From: an uncultured Nitrospirota bacterium | GTDB taxonomy: Bacteria > CG2-30-53-67 | Reading direction: 5' to 3' | NCBI GenBank assembly: GCA_945786985.1 | Contig: CALZGC010000088.1 | Coordinates: forward strand, 1 to 33,001 | Length of the DNA stretch: 33,001 nt | Shown here: positions 1 to 5,907 of the stretch, piece after piece | Layout of the letters: each line of letters opens with the position of its first letter | Numbering within the stretch: position 1 is the first letter of the stretch | Program-made: the position numbers and the translations under genes | The notes under the pieces: model-generated | Seen by the model: only the letters and a program-made list of their open reading frames with translations | The model's database searches: none | What the model was told of the DNA's origin: nothing

Positions 1-24
1 GAGAGGTATTCAGGAGTTGTTAGT

Positions 25-492
25 GTGGAACTGACCCCGAGACATCAAGATACTTTTCCCCAAGGGGACCTGGGTCCTTTTCGGAATCTGGACTGTCGGG
101 AAGTGGCGATGATCGCTCCCTACCTGGAGCGGGTCCGCGTTCCCGCTGGGGCGATCCTGTTTCGCGAAGGCGATCGGGGAGATTTCCTCGCCATCGTGGT
201 TTCGGGAAGACTCCAGGCGACTAAGAGAACCGAATTTCGGGGGCGGGGCGTCGTCATTTCGCATCTGAGCCGGGGGACCTTGGCCGGTGAGCTTGCCATG
301 CTGGATGAAAGGCCGAGGCCGGCTACGATGAAAGCCGTGGAAGACTCGGAGATTTTGATTCTTCGGCGCAAGGCGTTTGACGCCTTGCTGCAGGCGGACC
401 CTCAACTGGGCCTCAAGCTGATGCGGCGGATTACACAAGTTCTATCGACGCGCGTGCGAGCCCTCGGGAATCGACTGGTGCATGTTTTCTGA
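25..492 (+). CDS. Cyclic nucleotide-binding domain protein (no DNA-binding domain)
   Basis: A 155-residue protein that is essentially one Crp/FNR-type effector (cNMP-binding) beta-barrel. Residues ~28-60 match the first half of the fold (GAILFREGDRGDFLAIVVSG) and residues ~85-108 match the phosphate-binding cassette region (GELAMLDERPRPAT, then the usual LxRxxF). The domain ends near residue 140 and nothing resembling a helix-turn-helix follows, so this is not a complete Crp-type regulator. The start is GTG at 25, chosen because CAGGAG lies about 8 nt upstream. It faces the hydrogenase operon convergently. Such stand-alone domains usually act as ligand-sensing partners; the ligand and target here are unknown. 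The arginine in the RPRPAT segment is compatible with cyclic-nucleotide binding, but this is inference. Confidence 0.8.
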   Translation: MELTPRHQDTFPQGDLGPFRNLDCREVAMIAPYLERVRVPAGAILFREGDRGDFLAIVVSGRLQATKRTEFRGRGVVISHLSRGTLAGELAMLDERPRPATMKAVEDSEILILRRKAFDALLQADPQLGLKLMRRITQVLSTRVRALGNRLVHVF

Positions 493-499
493 TCCCATT

Positions 500-522
500 G
501 CCTGCGGCGTGATTCCGCAGGC
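500..522 (+). terminator. Hairpin after the cNMP-domain gene
   Basis: Perfect 8-bp stem (GCCTGCGG / CCGCAGGC, 7-nt loop) beginning 7 nt after the stop codon. No T-run follows, so it would be a weak intrinsic terminator or an RNA 3'-end stabiliser. The rest of the gap to 780 holds no gene; a small GGGG/CCCC hairpin at 710-721 could serve the convergent hydrogenase operon. Confidence 0.45.
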
Positions 523-780
523 CTCGCCCAACCGGGTTGCAGTGAAAGCCCAGTACCCGATCCACGCACTCGCCAGTCCACCCAGAATCGCCGCCGTCTA
601 CTTCATGTTTCAGACCCTCCTGTTTGAGCCATATTTCAAACCATGAAGCCCGGATATTATGATGATTATTGACTCTCTGTGCTCTCTGCTGGGGGGGAAA
701 CCTCTGGAAGGGGTGAACCCCGATCCCTGGATAAGCTCACTTATGCCGGCAATTCCTGAGGCGAAACTGAAATAGGAGTT

Positions 781-1038
781 TTATGAAACGGGTGGGGTGT
801 CTGGATGGTCGGCCTGTTCCATTTCCCGGACGAGTTCCCGGAGGAGCTGAAGGGAATCGTGCGCAGCCTCCTCGCTGACTTTCTGGATGGCAAACCCCGC
901 ATGAACCAGAACGAAATCGCCTTCTGCCACCTCTTCAGGCAGAAGCATCAGGCTGACGTCCCGCCGGGCCCCCATGACATCCACGGTGGCCATCATGTTG
1001 TTCATCTTGACAATCTGTGATGGTATGGCCAGACACAT
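781..1038 (-). CDS. hypC: Hydrogenase assembly chaperone HypC/HupF
   Basis: An 85-residue HypC-family chaperone. It starts with the diagnostic MCLAIP motif, whose Cys2 binds the Fe(CN)2CO unit that HypC/HypD deliver to the large subunit of [NiFe] hydrogenase. Length and the beta-barrel pattern (VDVMGARRDVSL, GDFVLVHAGFAI) are typical of the family. It is the last gene of the hydrogenase operon, 9 nt after the maturation protease, with AGAGGCG upstream of the ATG as a plausible ribosome-binding site. A copy inside a structural operon is often a dedicated chaperone (HupF-like) for that enzyme. The other hyp genes are not in this window. Confidence 0.93.
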   Translation of the reverse strand: MCLAIPSQIVKMNNMMATVDVMGARRDVSLMLLPEEVAEGDFVLVHAGFAIQKVSEEAAHDSLQLLRELVREMEQADHPDTPPVS

Positions 1039-1047
1039 AATTCGCCT

Positions 1048-1578
1048 CTAACCGGGTTTCTTCTCTGATTTCGGAGCCGCCTTGACGCCCCACTCGGCGA
1101 GTTTTGCGAGCACCCGCTCCAGGAGAGCTTCAAACTCACCCTGCACCGCAGGCGTCAATCCGTAGCCGCTCTCCGTGCTGCCGGGCTGGATCCCGACAAG
1201 ACAGAGGGTCCCCGGCAGCGTGCCGAGGAAGCGTCCCGCCGCCAGCATGTCCGGCAGCGCGATCTGATGGACCGAGAGTTTTGTCGAGAAGAACTCGGGG
1301 ATCTCCCCGTTGTTCAGCTCGCCGATGACACCCGGATCTTTCTCCAGGTTGGCGGCATCGATGAAAAGAACCCGCTTCTTCCCTTCGACAAAGGGCAGCA
1401 GGTCCAGCCCCATGGTCCCGCCGTCGATCAGCTGCACCTGGGACGGAAAGAGATACCGCTCCGCCAGGGCATTCAGGGCATGAACGCCGACACCATCATC
1501 GGTCATCAGGATATTTCCGATGCCGATCAGTGCGATGTCCACTTCGTCCGCGGGCTGCGGGGGTCTGTTTGAATTCAC
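1048..1578 (-). CDS. hyaD: Hydrogenase maturation endopeptidase (HyaD/HybD family)
   Basis: A 176-residue nickel-dependent endopeptidase of the HyaD/HybD/HoxW family. It removes the C-terminal tail of the large subunit after nickel insertion. Visible signatures are the N-terminal GIGNILMTDDGVGVH segment (residues ~19-33, with the first metal-ligand acid), DGGTMGLDLLPF (~52-63), and SVHQIALPDML (~101-111) with the conserved histidine. It lies downstream of the cytochrome subunit and just before hypC. Its expected substrate is the large subunit encoded at 2349-4058, which retains a DPCMACAVH motif followed by a 15-residue tail. The first acid of the active site is Asp where E. coli HybD has Glu, a common conservative variant. 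Confidence 0.92.
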   Translation of the reverse strand: MNSNRPPQPADEVDIALIGIGNILMTDDGVGVHALNALAERYLFPSQVQLIDGGTMGLDLLPFVEGKKRVLFIDAANLEKDPGVIGELNNGEIPEFFSTKLSVHQIALPDMLAAGRFLGTLPGTLCLVGIQPGSTESGYGLTPAVQGEFEALLERVLAKLAEWGVKAAPKSEKKPG

Positions 1579-1592
1579 ACGAAAACCTCTCC

Positions 1593-1621
1593 CCCCCTCT
1601 CCCGGCTCAGCAGAGAGGGGG
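1593..1621 (-). repeat. Hairpin between cytochrome b and protease genes
   Basis: Perfect 9-bp inverted repeat (CCCCCTCTC / GAGAGGGGG, 11-nt loop) in the 90-nt gap between the cytochrome b and protease genes of the hydrogenase operon. It could attenuate transcription or protect the upstream structural-gene message, lowering expression of the maturation genes. It lacks a T-run on the minus strand. Confidence 0.5.
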
Positions 1622-1668
1622 CTGCGTAGTCTGGTTGGTGATGCGCGGGGGAGGGGACCGGGATGGTG

Positions 1669-2331
1669 CTACTCCCACTCTTTGCCGGAGACGAACTTAT
1701 ACCCGTCAAAGATCGATCCCATGAGACCGTTGCGTTCTTTGAGGTTAAGATACCAGCCGACATAGACATGGACCACTGTGAAGGTCAACAGGACGTACAT
1801 GACCAGATAGTGGAGCATGCGGATGGTTGCAAAGGACATGACCCCGGTCAGCCAGCCGCCGAGGAGCGTCCAGATCGCGCCCTGATGGGTGACGCTGTAC
1901 AAGGCAAATCCCGACACGATCTGGAACGCGAACAGAAGAAAGACCACGAAATAGGTGACCCCCGCCAGTGCCGTGTGTCCCACGGAGTAGGGCGGTGTCT
2001 TACTGATAAATAGATAGAAACTGGCTGCAGCCCACAGGTCTTTCCATTGTCTTCCCGTGAGCGGGATCCAGACCCGCCAGCTGGCGTACCGATTGCCGAC
2101 GAAGCCCCAGTAGAGTCTCACGAGAAAGGTAACCAGGAACACGTATCCCGTCACGAAGTGGATGAAGCGCATCCACCCCATGATGTACTGGTCGGACGAC
2201 ACGGCATGCATGTAAGGATCTGCGATGTAGAAGCCGGTGATGGTGAAGCTCACGATACACAGGACGGAGATCCAGTGGGTGAGCCGGACCGGCACCTCCC
2301 AGGCGTATGTGCGAAGACGCTCTCTTGGCAT
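1669..2331 (-). CDS. hyaC: [NiFe]-hydrogenase cytochrome b subunit (HyaC/HupC type)
   Basis: A 220-residue di-haem cytochrome b that anchors the hydrogenase and passes electrons to the quinone pool. Four hydrophobic helices are visible at about residues 20-40, 58-80, 125-150 and 170-195. Candidate haem-ligand histidines sit in RLTHWISV, MRFIHFVTGY, MLHYLVMY and VVHVYVGWYL. The C-terminal YLNLKERNGLMGSIFDGYK is typical of the family. It starts 17 nt downstream of the large subunit stop. Its presence shows that the enzyme is a membrane-bound, quinone-linked uptake hydrogenase and not a soluble periplasmic one. Confidence 0.93.
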   Translation of the reverse strand: MPRERLRTYAWEVPVRLTHWISVLCIVSFTITGFYIADPYMHAVSSDQYIMGWMRFIHFVTGYVFLVTFLVRLYWGFVGNRYASWRVWIPLTGRQWKDLWAAASFYLFISKTPPYSVGHTALAGVTYFVVFLLFAFQIVSGFALYSVTHQGAIWTLLGGWLTGVMSFATIRMLHYLVMYVLLTFTVVHVYVGWYLNLKERNGLMGSIFDGYKFVSGKEWE

Positions 2332-2348
2332 GAAAGCCTCCTATCCCG

Positions 2349-4058
2349 TCAGAGAACCCGAACCCGGGTGATCTTCCGTCTCTTTGAATCGACCACGTGC
2401 ACCGCGCAGGCCATGCAAGGGTCAAAGGAATGAACCGTCCTGAGGATTTCCACGGGCTGTTCAGGGTCGGCCACCGGGGTGTCCAGAAGGGCCTGCTCGT
2501 AGGGCCCACGCTGTCCGTTGCCATCCCGGGGCGAGCCGTTCCAGGTTCCGGGAACCACGCACTGGTAATTCGCAATCTTCCGGTTCTCGATCTTGATCCA
2601 GTGACCCAGGGCACCCCGGGGCGCCTCGTGCCAGCCATAGCCCTGAGCCGTCTTCGGCCAGTTGGACGGCTCCCACATCTCGCCGTCGTGTATTTTCAGA
2701 TCGCCCCGCTTCATGTTGGCGGCAAGATCACCGAGCCAGACGGGGAGCATCTCAGCGGTGAGCAGGGTCTCCACACCGCGGGCGGCCACCCGTCCGAGCG
2801 TGGAAAAGAGGGCCGCCGGGCCCACCCCGAGTTTCTGAAGGACCAGGTTGACCACCGCCTGGACCCGCTCGTGACCGCTGGCGTAGGCCACCAGCATTCG
2901 GGCCAGGGGGCCCACTTCCATCGCCTGGTCATCGTAACGGGGTGCCTTGAGCCAGCTGTACTTGCCGTCGGTGTTCAGCCACTCGTAGGGGGGATTCGGC
3001 CCCGTGTATTTGTGGTCGGTGACCCCGTCCCAGGGATGTTTCGACTTGCCGTCCCCGCCGGGGTACTCATACCAGGAGTGGGTGACATACTCCGAGACTT
3101 TGGCCTGGTCCACCGGATGGACCGTGCTGAGGTCTTTGTTCAGGATGATTCCCCGCGGCAGCCACAGGTTGTCCGTATTGCTGATGTTGTCGTTGGGGAA
3201 CTCCCCGTAGGAGAGAAAGTTGCCCACCCCGCCGCCGTATCCCGCCCACTCCTTGTAGAAGGAGGCCACGGCGAGAAGATCGGGGATATAGACCTTGGCC
3301 ACGAAGTCATGGGCCTGCTTGGCGAGCGCGGACATGGTGGCGATGCTGCCCGCGTTCAGCGCGTTCTGGCTATTGGGATCGACGGGAATCGACATGCCGC
3401 CCACGAGGTAGGTCTGGGCGTGGGGGTTTTTGGCGCCCAGGATGGCATGGATCTTGATGACCTCCCGCTGCCATTCGAGGGCCTCCAGATAGTGGGCCAC
3501 GGCCATCAGGTTGGCTTCGGGAGGCAGCTTGTAGGCCGGGTGCCCCCAGTAGGCATTGGAGAAGGGACCGAGCTGCCCCGCATCGACGAATCCTTTCAGC
3601 TTGGCATGAACGCCCTTGAAATAGCTCACGGATGAGTTCGGCCAGTCCGAAATAGACTGGGCCAGTTTCGCCGTGCCGGCGGGGTCGGCCTGGAGGGCGC
3701 TGACAATATCGACCCAGTCCAGGGCATGCAGGTGATAGAAGTGGATCACATGGTCCTGGACGTACTGGATTCCTGCGATCAGGTTTCGGATGATGCGAGC
3801 GTTATCGGGAATGGTGATGCCCAGAGCGTTTTCGACGCCTCTCACGGAGGCGTTGGCGTGAACCGTGGTTCACACGCCTCATATACGCTGCGTGAAGGCC
3901 CAGGCCTCCCGGGGGTCGCGCCCCAGCAGGATTCTTTCGATCCCTCGGAACATGGTGCTTGCGGACCAGGCATCGACGACGCGCCCGCCCTCGACCTGCG
4001 CCTCAATTCTCAGGTGTCCCTCAATTCGCGTGACAGGATCAATTGCTATCTTTGCCAT
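2349..4058 (-). CDS. hyaB: [NiFe]-hydrogenase large subunit with two in-frame TGA codons (predicted selenocysteines U60 and U63)
   Basis: Catalytic large subunit of a group 1 uptake hydrogenase, read here as 569 residues from the ATG at 4058, which has an AAGGAGG site 14 nt after the small-subunit stop. The first 59 codons encode the family's N terminus (MAKIAIDPVTRIEGHLRIE). The normal RICGVCTTVHA motif, holding two of the four nickel ligands, reads RI-TGA-GV-TGA-TTVHA, with TGA at 3879-3881 (residue 60) and 3870-3872 (residue 63). The frame then stays open to the C-terminal DPCMACAVH motif, whose two cysteines are ordinary TGC codons, plus a 15-residue cleavable tail. A standard gene caller would start at the GTG at 3845 and give a 498-residue protein lacking half of the active site. 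Known [NiFeSe] hydrogenases carry selenocysteine in the C-terminal motif; a U-x-x-U in the N-terminal motif is different. Selenocysteine is inference from placement and nearby hairpins; a double nonsense pseudogene is the alternative. Confidence 0.85.
3835..3878 (-). promoter_or_regulatory. Tandem SECIS-like hairpins after the two TGA codons
   Basis: On the minus-strand mRNA two stem-loops follow the TGA codons. Hairpin 1 pairs 3873-3878 with 3855-3860 (GGCGTG / CACGCC) and starts directly after the first TGA, enclosing the second. Hairpin 2 is a perfect 7-bp stem, 3847-3853 with 3835-3841 (ACGCCTC / GAGGCGT), with the 5-nt loop CGTGA. Its loop begins 32 nt after the first TGA and 23 nt after the second. 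Bacterial SECIS elements lie inside the coding region, with the apical loop roughly 16-37 nt after the TGA and a G among the first loop bases; hairpin 2 meets this for both codons. No folding energy was calculated. Confidence 0.55.
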
Positions 4059-4072
4059 AGGTCTTCTCCTCC

Positions 4073-5176
4073 TTAATCGTCCTTCGGTCTCTTGCCGCCG
4101 GACACCATGCGTCCAATCCCGTGCGCCACGACAGCCGCCCCTGAGGCCGCGGCAATCCCGAGGCCGATCTTATCGGCTGAAGCTTCCACGCCGAAGCCGG
4201 GAACGCTCGGGACCTTGGCGTAAATCGGGGCCATGTCATCCCAGTTCCTCGGGGCCGCGCAGGCGATGCAGCCGTGCCCTGCCTGAATGGGCCAGCTGGT
4301 TCCTTCGTTGAATTTGATAGTCGGGCAATTCTGAAAGGCCACCGGACCCTTGCAACCCATCTCGTAGAGGCACCAGCCCTGCCGATGCCCCTCATCGCCC
4401 CACTGCCGCACGAACTGACCCGCGTCGTAATGGCCCCGCCGTTCGCAGTTGTCGTGGATTCGCTTGCCGTAGGCAAAATAAGGCCGGAGCAGCTTGTCCG
4501 TCGCCGGCAGGGTCCCGAAGGTCAGGAGATGGACCACGACGGCGATCAGGTTGTCCACATTGACGGGGCAGCCGGGCATGTTGATGAGCGGAATGCCCGG
4601 AAGCAGATCCCGGACCCCCACGGCGCCTGTCGGGTTCGGCTCGGCCGCCGCGATGCCCCCAAAGGCTGCGCAGCTGCCGTTGGCGATGGTGGCCATCGCG
4701 TTGCCGCAGACTTCCTTGGCGATATTCACGGCCGATTTCCCGCCGATGCAGCAGTAGACACCGCCGTCTTTCATCGGGATGGCGCCTTCGACCACGGCGA
4801 GGTACTTGCCGGGGTGGTTGGCGACCACGTCCATCAGGGACTTCTCCGCCTGATGTCCGGCGGCGGCCATGATTGTTTCGTGATATTCAATGGAGAGCAC
4901 ATCGAGCACGACTTCACCGATGGTCGGTGCCGTGGCTCTCAGGGTGCTTTCCGTGTCGCCGGCGCAGTCCTGGAATTCCAGCCAGACCATGATCGGCTTC
5001 TGTGATTTCTCGAGGGCTTCGGCGACCTTGGAGGTAAAGGAGACCGGAAGGGCGAGGGTCGCCGTGATGCTTGTGCAGAATTTCAGGAAATCTCTTCGGG
5101 AAAAGCCTTTGTTGATGAGTGATTCATAGATGGTGCTGTCTGACCGTGACTTTCTGTTGTTCGATGATCGTCCCAT
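4073..5176 (-). CDS. hyaA: [NiFe]-hydrogenase small subunit, Tat-exported, membrane-anchored
   Basis: A 367-residue iron-sulfur subunit. The ATG at 5176 is preferred over the in-frame GTG at 5209 because GGGTGGTG precedes it. A twin-arginine signal (SRRDFLK, residues 26-32, then a hydrophobic stretch) directs export, and a hydrophobic helix near residues 335-355 followed by KRPKDD anchors the C terminus in the membrane. The first proximal-cluster motif reads DCAGDTES: Cys71 is present but the second cysteine is replaced by Asp74 (codon GAC), as in hydrogenases with a 3Cys-1Asp proximal [4Fe-4S] cluster such as the actinobacterial-type enzyme. The other proximal cysteines (NGSCAAFGG, MPGCPVN), the distal-cluster set (HDNC, WCLYEMGC) and the medial set (FQNCP, GHGCIAC) are present. 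It leads the operon. Confidence 0.94.
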   Translation of the reverse strand: MGRSSNNRKSRSDSTIYESLINKGFSRRDFLKFCTSITATLALPVSFTSKVAEALEKSQKPIMVWLEFQDCAGDTESTLRATAPTIGEVVLDVLSIEYHETIMAAAGHQAEKSLMDVVANHPGKYLAVVEGAIPMKDGGVYCCIGGKSAVNIAKEVCGNAMATIANGSCAAFGGIAAAEPNPTGAVGVRDLLPGIPLINMPGCPVNVDNLIAVVVHLLTFGTLPATDKLLRPYFAYGKRIHDNCERRGHYDAGQFVRQWGDEGHRQGWCLYEMGCKGPVAFQNCPTIKFNEGTSWPIQAGHGCIACAAPRNWDDMAPIYAKVPSVPGFGVEASADKIGLGIAAASGAAVVAHGIGRMVSGGKRPKDD

Positions 5177-5317
5177 AATCACCACCCTGTTCGATTTGTG
5201 TAGGACCACTTCGCTTCCGTTCAGCGAGTCACAAAGATAGCAAGCATCACCTCCTCGTGATTTTCGAAAGAAACCTTGGAGCCGTTGGGATGGGTTGTTA
5301 GCAAAGAGACAGCCATC
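5177..5317 (-). promoter_or_regulatory. Hydrogenase operon leader with a possible mini-ORF
   Basis: The untranslated leader between the predicted promoter and the small-subunit ATG. It contains a strong Shine-Dalgarno sequence, GAGGAGGTG, at 5248-5256 that touches an 8-codon frame (MLAIFVTR, 5221-5247). Spacing from AGGAGG to this ATG is only 2 nt, so translation is doubtful. It may be a leader peptide or a relic. Between 5346 and 5503 I see no gene and no clear regulatory site apart from small GC hairpins. Confidence 0.25.
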
Positions 5318-5345
5318 AATATAGCAAGATTTCGAAGGAAGTCAA
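5318..5345 (-). promoter_or_regulatory. Sigma-70-like promoter of the hydrogenase operon
   Basis: Reading the minus strand: TTGACT (5340-5345), 16-nt spacer, TATATT (5318-5323). The -35 and -10 boxes each match the consensus at 5 of 6 positions. It is about 140 nt upstream of the chosen small-subunit ATG and is the best-placed promoter for the five-gene hydrogenase operon. Confidence 0.6.
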
Positions 5346-5532
5346 TAGGATCTGTTCAGGGAAACGGTTATATAGACATTAGCATATGCGAATGCGGGCA
5401 GCTGGGCTTGCTCTGCAAAGAATCGGGTCAGTGCGATGGGATTAGGATTCGGGTTTGCCCGGATCGTTGCCTAAAGGCTGGAACGCTTCGGGGTTTGGCC
5501 AGGCTAGTCGAGGGGAGAGGCGTGTTTGAGTT

Positions 5533-5549
5533 CTACGCACACGGCGTAG
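5533..5549 (-). promoter_or_regulatory. SECIS-like hairpin downstream of the small-gene TGA
   Basis: Perfect 6-bp stem CTACGC / GCGTAG with the 5-nt loop CGTGT on the minus-strand mRNA. The stem starts 14 nt and the loop 20 nt after the TGA at 5564-5566. The loop is almost the same as that in hydrogenase hairpin 2 (CGTGA), and the spacing is similar. It could equally be a 3' hairpin of the small gene, although no T-run follows. Confidence 0.35.
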
Positions 5550-5563
5550 GTTCCGTCGCTCTC

Positions 5564-5725
5564 TCACGGTGTTTCGCCGAAACGCTCCTCAATGGCGACC
5601 CTCCAGCCGTCGCGCTGGCAGGCGGGACAGTTGCCGTCTCCGGTAAGATAGGCTGTTTTCAGCGCCTCCGCGTCTTCTGAGGAGGTCTTCCAGATAATCG
5701 GTTTGTATTTGACCACGCATTCCAT
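5564..5725 (-). CDS. Small CxxC protein of unknown function (53 aa; possible 73-aa read-through form)
   Basis: I do not recognise a family. The ATG at 5725 has a very good ribosome-binding site (AAGGAG, 6 nt upstream) and a promoter about 35-60 nt upstream, so a real gene is likely despite its size. The 53 residues contain one CPAC motif (GDGNCPACQRDGW, residues ~31-43), a possible metal or redox site, preceded by a likely helix. The frame ends at a TGA at 5564-5566. Past it, 19 further sense codons run to a TAG at 5504-5506 and read like protein (DGTYAVCVELKHASPLD), including one more cysteine. With the SECIS-like hairpin downstream, a 73-residue selenoprotein (U54) is possible. The simple reading is a 53-residue protein ending at the TGA. 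Confidence 0.6.
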   Translation of the reverse strand: MECVVKYKPIIWKTSSEDAEALKTAYLTGDGNCPACQRDGWRVAIEERFGETP

Positions 5726-5760
5726 TGGAATCTCCTTCAAGTGAAGCAAAACGCCTGCAA

Positions 5761-5788
5761 TTTACAGGAAGGCACTGGAGCCTGTCAA
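5761..5788 (-). promoter_or_regulatory. Sigma-70-like promoter for the small CxxC gene
   Basis: Minus strand: TTGACA (5783-5788), 16-nt spacer, TGTAAA (5761-5766). The -35 box is perfect and the -10 box matches 4 of 6. The predicted start site lies roughly 30 nt upstream of the small gene's ATG. Confidence 0.55.
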
Positions 5789-5907
5789 GGAAAAAGGTCG
5801 GTGGGCCCCCGGCGTCTGTCACGGGATAAGGCTTGATTTTTCTCTTTTCACAGCGTTACCATGGAGTGCCATTCGGGACATCCAGACCAACGTCCGTAAG
5901 GGAAGTT

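Noticed and set aside
490-620. TGA read-through of the cNMP-domain gene
   Set aside because: The sequence past the stop is Arg/Pro/Ser-rich and not protein-like, and the hairpin directly after the stop fits a transcript end.
2397-3635. Long plus-strand open frame of 412 codons
   Set aside because: It is antisense to the hydrogenase large subunit and is a by-product of GC-rich codon usage; its sequence has no family character.
2349-3845. A 498-residue large subunit starting at the GTG at 3845
   Set aside because: It would lack the first 71 residues, including half of the nickel ligands. No ribosome-binding site stands before this GTG, while the ATG at 4058 has AAGGAGG and family-typical sequence.
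2349-4058. Large subunit gene as a decayed pseudogene
   Set aside because: Both in-frame stops are TGA and both fall exactly on conserved cysteines three residues apart. There is no frameshift and no other lesion, and all accessory genes are intact. It is kept only as the formal alternative.
5276-5680. Plus-strand open frame of 134 codons
   Set aside because: No ribosome-binding site or family resemblance; it overlaps the hydrogenase promoter and the small CxxC gene, which has better start signals on the other strand.
5727-5907. Cobalamin riboswitch upstream of the CbiA/DsrN-type gene
   Set aside because: No B12-box-like sequence or long structured leader is visible; the gap holds the divergent promoter of the small CxxC gene.
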